64,000 nt of DNA, taken from assembly GCA_039720395.1 (NCBI GenBank), contig CM077827.1:10702099-10766098 (forward strand), given 5' to 3'. The notes below the pieces were generated by a model. That model made no database searches. It was given only the letters and a program-made list of their open reading frames with translations, and had not been told where the DNA came from. Position numbers and translations under genes: made by a program. Origin of the DNA: Liquidambar formosana. Taxonomy: Eukaryota > Streptophyta > Magnoliopsida > Saxifragales > Altingiaceae. Shown piece by piece: positions 12,846-23,020 of this stretch. Numbering within the stretch: position 1 is the first letter of the stretch; each line of letters begins with the position of its first letter.

Positions 12846-13226
12846 ATGATGTAATCGTACTCAAAGATTTTCAATAAAGATGTTATTCAGTAGATTTTCT
12901 GCGTTCCTATTATTTAAATAATTCAGTTCACCTAAGAATGGGTTCGAACTAAAACATGCCTAAGAATGGGCAAAGATTCAGTTCATCAAGTAACACAATC
13001 GAGCTAGCAAATGCCTGCAAGACGGTTTACTTCAGCCCCACTATGCAGGCCCGAGCTAATAATTGCAAGCATTCAGGAAAAGAAAAACATTCACAAACAT
13101 TCACGAGAACAGTTCAAGTGCTCAAAGATCAATATATTCATGAAAGGGCAACAGGCTAAGTCACAGAAGAATATTAAAGAAGTTCATATACAAATTGACA
13201 CCAGGTCATTCAAAAAAAAAAAAAAT
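12846..13226 (+). other. Non-coding spacer between pol and the antisense ORF
   Basis: After the integrase stop, about 380 bp hold no convincing coding frame. It includes two CCTAAGAATGGG-like repeats (about 12930 and 12957) and an A-run near 13213. It would carry the 3' ends of both the sense pol and the antisense transcripts, but no polyadenylation signal was clear enough to annotate. Confidence 0.45.
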
Positions 13227-15655
13227 TTAGTTCCCATCTGAGATAGAAACTGGCTCCTGTGCTGGGGTTGGGGCATCAATATCTTCAGCTCGAGGTTCAT
13301 TACCCTCATCAGCTTCATCAGCCTTATCAGCTTCATCAGCATCTTCAGTTTCTTCAGCCTCGGGTTCTTCTGGCGGCACCTTTCTCACAAAAGGGATCTT
13401 GGCTTTGTCAAGAAACTGAGGCGACGCTAGCTCAACCAAAGTATCCCAAGCGAGCTGGTAGGTGGAATCCAGCTTGGGTTTCAATTGGTCAGTCAGCGCT
13501 TTCTCAGTTTCCTTTCGTGCCTTCTTTACCTTTTCTGAGATTGAAACTTTAAGCCCACCGATCTCAGAGACCAGTGTTGTCTTCTCTTTTTCAAGGCCTT
13601 CCTTTTCATGGGACAAACTTGCATTGTCCTCCTTCAGTTTTTGCAGCTCCAGTTTGAGATCCTCATGATCTTTCTTCAGCAGATCAAGGTCCTTTCTCGA
13701 ACTGGAAGCAGCTTTCTTATATTCAGCAGCTTCAGCCTTGGAGCCTTCCAACTGCTCCAGCACAGACCTGAGATTCGCTTCAGCCTCCTGATGTTGCCTT
13801 TCATGGGAGCTTCTAACCCGAGCGATCTCGAGCTGAAATTGATCCTCCTGAGAAGTCAAAAGGTCACCCATTGCCAGCACGTGCTGAACACCCTGCATAA
13901 ACGAAGCACAATCAGTTTAACTGATCTGACACTTGAAAGATAAATGTGAAATAGAAACTTACTCTAATGAGCCAGGTGACAGCATTGTGTGAAAGGTCAG
14001 TGGGGGGTTGCCTCCTGACGACAGACATATCAGCAGGGAAACGGAGGAGGTTCCCCACACTCCTGAATGTGTACTCAGGCAGGATCAACCCAGATATGGT
14101 GTTATCTGTAGGAACTGGAAGCTGCACGTGATCATAGACAAGGTCAGCCATCCCAGGATCATTTGGTATGAATTGAGGAGATCTATAAAAATAGTCCTTA
14201 GAACAACGGTGAGAAGACACTAGCTCTGGCAAGTTAGAGACATCCTTTACAATATAACTGGGGGGGAACTGGACTACAATGTCCCTTCCTGCTTCAGAGG
14301 CAGACCCACCAAGTGTCAGCACGGGAACACTTGGGGTGGGAGTTTTCTTTGCCGCTTCAGAAGAAACCTTCCCCTTTCCCTTCTGCGCTGAATCCAGCAC
14401 GGGGGGAATGCTGCCTTGCTGACGGGTTGAAGGTTCAACTCCGCCTTTAGAGGTATCAGTCCTCGAGCTGGGAGTAGTAGCTGACTTTTGTGCGAATTCA
14501 GCTCCAGAACCTGAGGATGGAGGAGGAACAGGACTGGACGTCTTTTGGCTCTTTGCTCTAGCCATTAGAGTCCTCAGGCTGGGAGTGTGGCTACCAGAAG
14601 TTGACTTCTTTTGCTTTTTTGGAGGCGAGGCAGAAAAATGTGGAGGATCCATCTCGACCAGTTCAGTCTCCTCAGAGTCAGCACTGATTCTCTAGGATTG
14701 AACTTCTTCTTCTTCTTCTCTTTCCTCTCTCCCTTCAGTTCCCGACCTAGACGCAACTTTTTCTAGTTCGGGCTCAGGGGTTGGTTCCCTGTTTTTTCTT
14801 TTTAAAGATTTATCTTTCTTGGTTGAAGGCCCAACACCTTTCTTTGCTTTTGGAGCCTCAGCAACCTTTTTAGCAGCTTCCCTCCAGTACTTAGGGATAG
14901 TGGTAGTGGAGAAACTGTGGTATCTGAGTTTGTAGTTTAAAAGTATATGAGGAGCTCGGCAATGCTCATCAACCCGATAGTCAGTAATGGTTTTCAATAT
15001 TTCAGCGTTTGCTTGCTCATCAATGAAGTGGTTGATCGTTTTGGCTGAAATAAAAACAAAAGGAGATTCAGCACGGGAGTATGGAAAAGTGTTATATTTA
15101 TCGCACAAACACAAACTGAAACCTACTTACATGGTCTGCCAGCCACGCGTGGGCAAGTCGGGGCATCCTCAGGTCGAGGAGCAAACCCATCAACTGGCCC
15201 GTACACAAAAATAGAATTTTCAATGACTCCAGGATTTGAGTCCGGCAAATGAGTCACCAATGGCTCTCTTTTGCCACGAAGTGAAAGATAGTACTGGTTA
15301 TGAGTACTACTAAGGATGAGTAGTGGCGAAAGATCTCTACCAGTCCAGCTTGAACGCCTAACTTTTTGTTCAATATATCAATAGAAGAAATAATTCTAAA
15401 TGTGTTTAGTACGAGCTGGGTGGGAAGCAAATTGGTGAAATGAAGAAAAGAAACCAGCAAGGGTGAGAACGAGACGCAAACACCTCCCTCAAGAAAAGCA
15501 GCAGTTGGAATTGGAAGACCGTGCTGAGAATCTTCCTTTGACAAACACTCTCTTTCCTCAGCACAACGAAAGCTAAACCTTTCATCTTGAAACCCGTACT
15601 GAGCCTTGAACTGGGTCAATCTGTCTGGTTGGTCTCTTATCACAAAAGCAGCCAT
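13227..15655 (-). pseudogene. Antisense ORF of the Tat-like element, multi-exon
   Basis: Between integrase and the 3' LTR the minus strand carries a long coding signal in pieces. From 15655: a segment starting MAAFVIRDQPDRLTQ; about 15330-15130 in another frame, with VTHLPDSNPGVIEN and a GTAAGT donor; 15114-13912, basic and Pro/Ser-rich, with a C-terminal IPNDPGMADLVYDHVQLP block and an in-frame TAG near 14693; and 13898-13227, a heptad-rich coiled coil ending in an acidic Glu/Ala/Asp tail. Additional antisense ORFs are known in Tat elements (e.g. maize Grande, Silene Retand), with unclear roles. Splicing is inferred from GT/AG borders. A second, diverged copy of its start lies at about 21315-21560. 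The coiled coil could mediate self-association; no function is claimed. Confidence 0.75.
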
Positions 15656-16503
15656 CTGCCAAAGTCAAAATTGGACAAGGCTCAGCACGGTACCCCAGGT
15701 AAAGAATCACCCCCGATCAAAACATGGCAGAACGGGCTACCCTAAGGAAAATATCCAGGTCTGATACTATGTTCCAGTTCATATGCAGTTTTCTCAGTTT
15801 AACAGGTCCAGTCCGGAATCCTAAGTAAAACATAACTTCCATCTAATGTCTTAGTACGGTTTGATGTCAAGGCAATATAAAGTTTCTAGCCCTAAATTCA
15901 ATCCCGATGTGGGGTTTTCAAGATTCAAAGGCGGGAAACTACAGTTTCGATATGTTCTTCCCTAAAACAGTTTCTACGATTGAAAGCAGAGGAATAAAAA
16001 TCAAATCACAAGAAAACATACTGTCACCACCGATGAAAGGAAGGTTGCCGGAGAGTTTGAACAACACCACCGTCGGAGAACTTCTCAAGGCCAAAGAAAC
16101 GCTCCAAGAACAGTAAAAGCAGACTCTCCTCAGCCCAACAGTCGCAACGAACGGAGAATCACTGTGAACGAACGGTGAAAATGACGGCGGAGATGTAAGT
16201 TATCCGGTGAGAAAACGAGAAATTGCAAAGGATTCTGGCAATCAGACAGAAAAGAGAGAGAGAGAAAGAGAGTAAAGTAAAGAAGAGAGAGAAAGACCAA
16301 AGATAAAATACACTCGGGGCACTCATTAGCATTAAATGCTCATTAATGGGACGAGACACGCGCGCCAGTCTTCTGATATCACCATCTCGAAAATCGAAGC
16401 GGCACCACATGTCTGTGACAGCTGGATGTTGGTGAATGAGTCCGAACATTCTCCAGTAAATTATGATTACTCTCAGTATGAAATAATCATAATTGGGGCA
16501 AGT
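15656..16503 (-). promoter_or_regulatory. Upstream region of the antisense ORF, with a GA-rich tract and the polypurine end
   Basis: This 850-bp stretch lies upstream of the first antisense coding segment and just inside the 3' LTR. A purine tract of GAGAGAAAG type spans about 16248-16299, which is a CT-rich tract on the antisense strand, as seen near many plant transcription starts. Directly before the 3' LTR is AATTGGGGCAAGT (16491-16503), a plausible polypurine tract for plus-strand priming. Promoter activity on the minus strand is inferred from position only. Confidence 0.4.
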
Positions 16504-17140
16504 TGTGTGGATAAATCCCGAGCTGAACATTTTACCCTTCTTAATCACGAACTGGTGGTTCCGGCAACATACAAAATAAGAATCACGAGCTCAATGCATA
16601 TCAACACGGTAAACTACCATTAGTCATTATGCCCCGAGCTGATGGTCAGGATCCGAATGACCAGCCAAGACAGCTAAGCCAGCTCGAACTCCTTTGATCA
16701 CGAACTAAAGTGAGTAAACAGATTCAAGCCCTGCATGAAGGAAACACGTTATTCGTAACAAACGGGCAGGCAGTTATTCTAATTACGGTTCAAAGCTGAC
16801 TATGGTCAGCTTTGACCCTAGTCACACAGTTATCAATTGAACCCAGGTTAAGCTCAACCAGAGGAAAACCGCCATCTAACCAAACCATGGTTAGATAAAG
16901 GTACAGATATAAATAGAACAATTCTAAGCCTAAGAAAGGTAAGCGGTACACAGAACCCTAGTCTAAAACCCTCTCCTTAGCTATATACAGTCGACTGACT
17001 TCAGCATCGGAGAGGTGACAACCGGACTCACTCCGGTCATCCTTTAACGGTGTGTTTACTGTGTGCAGGCGAGTTCACTGGTGGAGGAGCAGCTCTGCTC
17101 GGAAGAACCAGCATTCATCGTACGGGGAAAACCCCGTACA
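16504..17140 (+). repeat. 3' LTR of the Tat-like element
   Basis: This is 637 bp, starting TGTGTGGATAAATCC and ending CCCCGTACA, and is followed at once by the ATGAC target duplication (17141-17145). It matches the 5' LTR with about nine single-base differences by eye. An 8-bp perfect inverted repeat with an AAAA loop closes the LTR (17120-17127 with 17132-17139); the same hairpin has one mismatch in the 5' LTR. Confidence 0.95.
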
Positions 17141-17558
17141 ATGACTAATTAAAGTTAATATGAAAATAATTTGTGAGAAATTAAGAGTCGAATTGAGCTA
17201 ACCCGAAAGTGGTCAATTAACCAACTTGAACCATATTGAGCCATTTTAACCCTAAGCCTTTGATTCATCAAATTAAATCTAGAAATACCTCATATGCATC
17301 AATATAAACTCCAATTAACAATTTGGAGATCATTTTAAGGTCAAATGAAAAGTTTGTGACTTAAAAGACAATTATGCCCCTCAAGTCACAAAAGCTCTTA
17401 TTATCTCCCAAGATCAACTCCAAATTGAACCAAAATTCATATCCATTGTCCTTATGACCCTAGAAAACTAATGCAAATGACTAGACTAAAAAACAAAGCA
17501 AAAACCTACATAAAATGATATGAACCCTAGTAAGGTGGTGCAAAAATGGGGTGTGACA

Positions 17559-18599
17559 ACCCTGATCAAGTACATGATGAATCCCTCGGTCATTCACTGT
17601 TGCTGCTCGAGTGTCTCTTAAGGGAAATCGTAGCATTTGTCATGTAAGTCGGGGTAGTAGCCACCCACAAATCACAATCCCAGTACTCGCAACTGGAAGT
17701 CAGCGGCCTGCTCACCTATAAAATAAGAGGTCAGAATAGGAAGGCCCTCTACTCTCAAACCAGTTAGGCGAAACACAACATAGGGGTCATAATGAGCTCC
17801 TATCCAACGATGTGCAAGGTGTGGGTGGAGTCCCACCACTGCTCAGCAAGACAATAGCAGAGAGACTTGCTCCCCTCACATGGTAGGAGATCCGCCGCCA
17901 TAGTCTCAAAGCCTACTTGATCTATGTAGGCCTTCGTATCATCTGAAAGGTGACACCACCAATCCCAAACACTGCTGATATTACCCCTAGAAGAGAGGCT
18001 CCGTCGCGCTTGCTATGACAAACACAAGTAAATAACAGCATAGGTATGGAAAATTCGTTTGTGTGAAAAAATATGCATAAAATGCCAGTAACTTGTATGT
18101 GTTTTGAATGGTGCGTACGCATTGTGAGTGATGCGTACATATGACCAAGGCATGCATGCACACGGCCCAGGCATGCATACACATGGTATAAAGGTATGTG
18201 TATGCATACCCTTGTATTTTTACATAGCATCAATTCGTTTTACTTTTAGCAGTCCAATAACTCTTGCAAAATATAATATTTCGAGTAGATTTTACCAGTA
18301 TACAATATGAAGGGTTGGGTAATTAGATTTTTGGCATGTTTTACTAGCAAAGCTAAAAGAAATTTGAGATTTTCTCTACAATATTTCAGATCCATGTATT
18401 GATACAACTTATTTATGTAAAATAAACAGGTTTGATTTGAGAGACATGCCTGGCCAGATTTGAAGCGCTGGGATAGATGCTCCTACGGGCGAAAGACGGG
18501 TGTGATGACCTCACCGGGAAGAATGGTGGGTGTCCACCTCTTGGTGACGAATTCCTCTGCCAATGAAGAAGAAGAACCATATTTCTTCTTGGGTGCCAT
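17559..18599 (-). pseudogene. PMD (plant mobile domain) gene relic, 5' part
   Basis: A possible start at ATG 18599-18597 opens MAPKKKYGSSSSLAEEF and runs to TAG 18483, 38 codons. A probable intron follows. From about 18000 to 17559 the minus strand reads LSDDTKAYIDQVGFETM, then AEQWWDSTHTLHIVG, then after an apparent 1-bp loss VVFRLTGLRVEGLPIL, and finally FIMYLI at the LTR B border. The WWD-T-THTFHLP and LTGLRV-G-PI blocks are typical of PMD proteins associated with plant retroelements. Stops and the shift make it a pseudogene. It continues at 4193 leftwards, beyond LTR B. Whether it was a host gene or cargo of an older element is unknown. Confidence 0.65.
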
Positions 18600-20710
18600 G
18601 GAGGAGTAAAGGAAGAGGAAGAAAGGAAGAAGGAGATTAAAAGCTCTAGAAAGTCAAGAAGGAGATTTAAGAAGAGATGGATAAATTTTGTGAAAGGGTT
18701 GGACTCCCTTTTATAGGCCCTATGTTGGAAGATCATGGGAAACTAAACCACCGCCCTCATGCGTACGCACCCTTATGAGATGCATACACATAAAAGGGTA
18801 GTGCGTACGCATAGTGTGCTTGGGAAATGAAAGGTCTTGCGAGTTAAAAGGGTTAGAAGAGAAAGATTCCCAATGAAAAGTCTTTATGGATAGGAGGAAA
18901 AAACTATAATGTGGTGTGCATGCACTTTAGTATCACGCGCACGCATGGTACTTAGAATTCAAAAGGATATTCATAATATTAAGAGATTTGCTGCAAAGAT
19001 CTCACACAGTTCCTTGATTGGGCATATCATAGGATAGTTGACTGGGATGCTGTGGGGCCAGTCATATTCCAAAAATGGATTGTTTTATGGAATTGCTGCG
19101 GAGTTCTCGAATTTTTGACTTGCTGCGGGAATCCCACATCCTCTTTGATTGTGTGTGCCTTAACTGGGATGTTACGGGACCAGTCATGGCACTTTGTCAT
19201 CTAGAATTGCTGTGGGGTTCTAGAACATTTTAAGGGGCTTGCTGCGGGGGTCCCACCCAATTTCTTTGGATATGTTTGATTGAACATTTGAACTACATGT
19301 GGTTTTGATCTTTGAGAAGTACATAGGCAGTTAGAAGCGTCCAAATCGACCCCATGCATTTGCATGAATGATTCACATAGGGATAAAATGTCAGGTCTAT
19401 AGATTTTCTTCCGAAATTCAACCCATGTTTTGGGGAGAATTCGGAAGAAGGGCAACTGTAGACACCCTATTTTGTCCCCATATTTTTATGAGTTCCCAAT
19501 GATGAGGTCTGTAAAGTTTACTGCCAATCCTGGGTTCGTTAAGTGAGTGTATTGACCAGTACATATAATTAATTAAGATACACGCGTGCGCACACAATCA
19601 TGACCCCTAAAGTGACTTGAATACTTTAAAGATAGGAAGATGTGTATGCATAAATGGGGTATGCGTATGCATGACCCCACCATGCGCACACATGGTGTGG
19701 TCACGCGCACGCGTAACCTACTATGTGTATGTGTGACTTTTACGAATTTGTATGTAAGCAGTTCAAAATGGTGCGTACGCCTTCTAAATTCAAAATTTAA
19801 CATGTGTACGCGCCAGTTTACGGTGCTTACGCATGAAATGAGTTTCTTCCTTTCCCGTTCAGACAGTGATCTTGAATCACAAAGGAGGAGAAAACTTACC
19901 TTCCAGGGGGAAGCGAATAGAGCTTCCTCAGTAGGAGGAGGTGACCTACTGCTCCCCTATAAAAAGAAAACGATGGGGAAGGTTTAGGGGATAGATTTTT
20001 TTGTGTTTAGAAGCTTGAGAAAGAGAGAGAGAGAACACGGAAACGAGGGAAAAGTTCTATGAGAAAGAGAGGCTTAGCTTTGAGAGGAGGGAGCCAAAAG
20101 GATTGGCAGTGGACCTGAGGAGATGACGATCAACCTACAATCTACAGTCGGTAAACCCTTCTCATTTAATTTATTATCATTTGCATATTGGAACCAGCCT
20201 GCTGCTTATTTACATGTGTTTTATGGATAATTTTTGTGATTAAAACTAGATGATTTGGGGTAATGTGATAGCTTTGTAATTGAATATGCATGTCTAATAC
20301 TGTGGTTATGGGTTTGGGATAAATATGCATGCTTGATACAAGTTCCTAAGCGTACGCTCACAAAATGCGCGCGTACGACTTGTTTGTCGTGCGTGTGCCC
20401 CGTAGTGTTGAATAACCTTTGTTTTGCAAGAACATGGAATAAGTATGCGTATGTGCATAAATGAGCACATAAGGCTAGCTTTCTTAGCTGTGTGTACATG
20501 TGGAAATAGATTTAACCATTTGTTTTGCAGGAGAGATGAATCAAATATACAGACGCATGTTATTACACGCGTGCGCTTTGTTTTATAGCACGTACGCATG
20601 TTTAACCTTTTGTTTTGCAGGGACGGAAAGTGACGCGCGTACGCATAGTTCATATCACACGTACACATAGGGCACCATGCGTACGTATAGCCTAGTGTGC
20701 GTACACATGG
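18110..20710. repeat. Dispersed GCGTACGC / ACGCGCACGCG motifs
   Basis: More than twenty short alternating purine-pyrimidine motifs related to TGCGTACGCA and CACGCGTGCGC occur in two clusters (about 18110-18220 with 18757-18950, and 19580-20710). Examples are at about 18113, 18759, 18803, 19694, 20349, 20363, 20556, 20586, 20632 and 20675. They are spaced irregularly, not in tandem, and lie on both sides of the start of LTR C. The sequence around them is AT-rich, so such CpG-containing words stand out. No known binding site is implied. Confidence 0.6.
18600..19456. other. Non-coding stretch upstream of the PMD relic, with an imperfect tandem repeat
   Basis: There is no coding sequence I trust. 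A unit of about 120 bp occurs twice, at 19041-19162 and 19163-19262. Each copy has ACTGGGATG, a CCAGTCAT block, an AATTGCTG-GG-GTTCT block and CTTGCTGCGGG followed by TCCCAC. Several GCGTACGC-like motifs lie at 18757-18950. The stretch ends at the TG of LTR C. Confidence 0.5.
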
Positions 20711-21137
20711 TTCCCTTGATTCAACTTTATTGCTTTATATTATTTCTTTATTATTTATTTTTGTCATTTCTTCATTATTTTTTAGTAAACCTTGTATTAT
20801 GTATTCTTTAGCTTCCTGTACACTGCATAACTACCATAACGTGTGTGCATTTTAATTCTCTGCATGAATTGGGGTAAATTTAATTAAATCGGATAATTAA
20901 ATATGATTAATAGACATGAAGTGGAGCCGATTCACGGATTAGGCGTTATTGGGTGCCTAACACCTTCCCAATGGCATACCTTAGCTCCAAACCTACTTTT
21001 ATAATGACGAGTTAGACCCTTACAAGGGGTCAGTTTGGTTCCCGGGTTTTCCTGGGTGGCGACTCCTCTCTGCATCAGTCTTTTGAGGCTAGTACGTATT
21101 CTCGAGTCGCGTGTGTTCACGGGGCGCAGCGCTCACA
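19457..21137 (+). repeat. LTR C, Gypsy-type, plus orientation, right border uncertain
   Basis: It starts TGTAGACACCCTATTTTGTC, like LTR A, and contains GGGTGGCGACTCC at about 21054, like the GGTGGCGACTC of LTR B. The likely right end is CTCACA at 21137. The flanking bases GCAAC (19452-19456) and GGGTG (21138-21142) do not match, so this may be one LTR of a larger rearranged element, or the right border is wrong. No gag or pol sequence of its own is adjacent. Confidence 0.5.
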
Positions 21138-22054
21138 GGGTGACAAGTGGCTCTTTCTTCACCCAAGAAGAAAGGTAATAATGGGTCTTACTGGTCAAGA
21201 TAAGTTTATACTAGTGGAAAATCTTACAAATTCTAGTTTGAACGCCCAGTTTGGTGTTGAGCTTGTCAAGGGATAAGATAATTCTGAAAGTGTTAATCCC
21301 GAGCTGGGTTGGGATTAAATGGGTGTATTATAAGAATTCAAATAGCAGCGATGAGAAAGGCACCCAGACTTCGCCTTAAAAAAAGTAGCAGTATGGATAG
21401 GCAGTCCCCCCTTCTTGTCTTGGACCGAGATCGCCTCATCAGGTTCAGCACAACAGAATTCAAGCTTCTCTTTGAAACCAAACTTAGATCTAAACTCATC
21501 CAATCTTTCAGGTCGCTCTCTGATTTCAAATGCAGCTATCTACCGAGTTTGAAATCACTAAAAGGAATATTCTAGAGTCTCAAGCCTAGGCAGTTCGGTA
21601 AAACAATGTCATATATAACGTTCAAATTGGTCCAAAAGTTTTAGATTAAATCAACACTCGAGTCAAAAGGTGTGAGTTTTGTTTTGATTCCACCTAAATG
21701 TTGAGGTCGGTTAAAATTTAGGTTTAGATTTATTTTGCAAAGCCGAACCAAAAGCAGTTCTGAAGCAGAGTTAGAATTCACCCGAACCGCTCATAGGCGA
21801 TCAGCTCGGTAGGGAGATTGCAAAAACACGATCCCCCATCAATTCAAGAATTCAAATCACCAAGGGCGGCAAACCACCAAGGATTTCCCTTTTCTCAAGA
21901 AGGCTTTTCAGATACCGAGAAAATGACAGTACAAGAAATTAAAGGCTTAGAAACTAAAGAACAGAGACTTACCGGTGATGGAACGATGGAGAATCCATCA
22001 AACAGCGGTGGAGATGAAGTAACGAAGAGTACTCTGAGGTTCCCAAAGCTCCTA
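21138..22054 (-). mobile_element. Fragment of a second Tat-like element: antisense ORF start and leader
   Basis: The minus strand at about 21560-21315 reads FRSKFGFKEKLEFCCAE and later GGLPIHTATFF, clearly related to FKAQYGFQDERFSFRCAEE and HGLPIPTAAFL at 15655-15480 in the full-length element. The plus strand around 21255-21310 (AATTCTGAAAGTG, GAGCTGGGTTGGGA) also matches 15380-15425. The bases from 21560 to about 22054 resemble the antisense leader at 15660-16140. No LTR of this element is visible. It ends where homology between the two membrane-protein gene copies begins (22055). Confidence 0.65.
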
Positions 22055-23020
22055 AAAAAGGCATCTCGTAAGAAGATGTCTACAACTACACAAAAGACAC
22101 TCCACAAGTTTCAACCTAAAGACTAACATTCAGTGCAAAACGAAATCTGATAGGCTAATAGTTGGTGAAAAAGGAAAGAAAAAGGAAAAATAAAAAAAAA
22201 AAAAAACAGAGGAAGAAGGCCTTCAGCTAAAAGAACTCTGGGACTAAGTTCATGGGATTAATTATAGACTTCAATTCAAAGGAATATAAAAGAATACTAA
22301 GCAGAAGAAGCTTTGAAATAAATCATATTGATACATGATATTGGCCAAGCAAAATTTTGTACATTTAAGTATATATCTTGCCAAAGAGAAGGGTTAAAAT
22401 CGTGGCCATGAGAAAGGTGAGCATCAATTTTACCTGAATTCAAGATGCCTAGTGGTTTTCCATGGATGCATGAAGTGGACAGCTCATCCAAATATACAGA
22501 AACCCATGACCACCAACCTTAGTACTCGTTAAAATGGATGGCACCAGCTTTCCACACAATGGAAGTTGTCGCAAACATAACTGTGCTGATAAAAACAAAT
22601 GAGAAGGCAACAATAAACAGATCAAAACCCCCTGGAAAGTCAAAAGTTAAGCCTTGCTTTGGCATCCCTCGCTTGCTATCATCAAGCAAGTTTGTAGGGG
22701 CTTCGGGGAGGCCAGACCTTTTCTTCCCTCGGTCACTTTCTCTCAAAGCTTCCAATACTGTGCTGCCCTTTTCTGATTTTGATGCCTTTGATTCTGTGTA
22801 ACGGCTGAGAACCCGGGCTGCCCTTAGTTTCTCTCTCGCAGTCAATGGGGATTTTTTCCATGTAGATTGCAAGTCAGGAGACCATAATGTGTCCTGCTTT
22901 CTATCTGAGGAAACTCTTGATCCACTTGAAGCCTCAGGGGTTTGAGACCCGGACTCATCTACAGAACTAGTCTGGAACTGGCTATTTCGTGCTGTAAGAA
23001 TCCAAGGATGGAGAATTCAC
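22055..23020. repeat. Duplicated segment, copy 1 (matches 63045-64000)
   Basis: From AAGGCATCTCGTAAGAAGAT at about 22056 the sequence matches the window end from about 63046 with only a few percent difference. Left of this point the two loci are unrelated: a Tat fragment here, unclassified sequence there. The copies are in the same orientation, about 41 kb apart. The match runs to the window edge, so its right limit cannot be seen; in copy 1 it covers at least part of exon 2 and the 3' flank of the gene below. Confidence 0.85.

Larger units (their letters stand above)
6313..17140 (+). mobile_element. Full-length Ty3/Gypsy retrotransposon, Tat-like, nested in LTR B
   Basis: The element is 10.8 kb and bounded by a perfect 5-bp duplication, ATGAC at 6308-6312 and 17141-17145. 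Order: 5' LTR, primer binding site, gag, protease, reverse transcriptase, two RNase H domains, integrase, a long 3' region with a spliced antisense ORF, and 3' LTR. Dual RNase H, absence of a chromodomain and an antisense ORF upstream of the 3' LTR are known traits of the Tat lineage. The LTRs differ by about nine substitutions and one net 13-bp indel by eye, so insertion was fairly recent compared with LTRs A and B. Four in-frame stops make this copy non-autonomous. Confidence 0.93.
4194..17558 (-). repeat. Solo LTR B, split by a nested Gypsy element
   Basis: The outer ends are TG at 4194 and CA at 17558 on the plus strand. On the minus strand it starts TGTCACACCCC and ends GAGGTTCACA. Removing the nested element (6313-17140 plus one copy of its target duplication) leaves about 2,530 bp. 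The flanking five bases are GCCCC (4189-4193) and ACCCT (17559-17563), which differ by two transitions. The PMD frame reads from TTGATC on one side into GTCTTGTTCCCG on the other across a duplication of the form RGGGY, which supports these borders. A GGTGGCGACTC motif near its 3' end (about 4265) matches LTR C. No internal retrotransposon genes belong to it. Confidence 0.7.

Noticed and set aside
13259..13943. Plus-strand open frames at 13259-13943
   Set aside because: They mirror the strong minus-strand coiled-coil frame; their Leu/His/Gln-rich or Phe/Ser-rich make-up is a shadow of it.
17922..18310. Cys/His-rich frames over the GCGTACGC-like motifs
   Set aside because: Overlapping frames on both strands result from TGCATGCAT-type words; they are not zinc-finger proteins.
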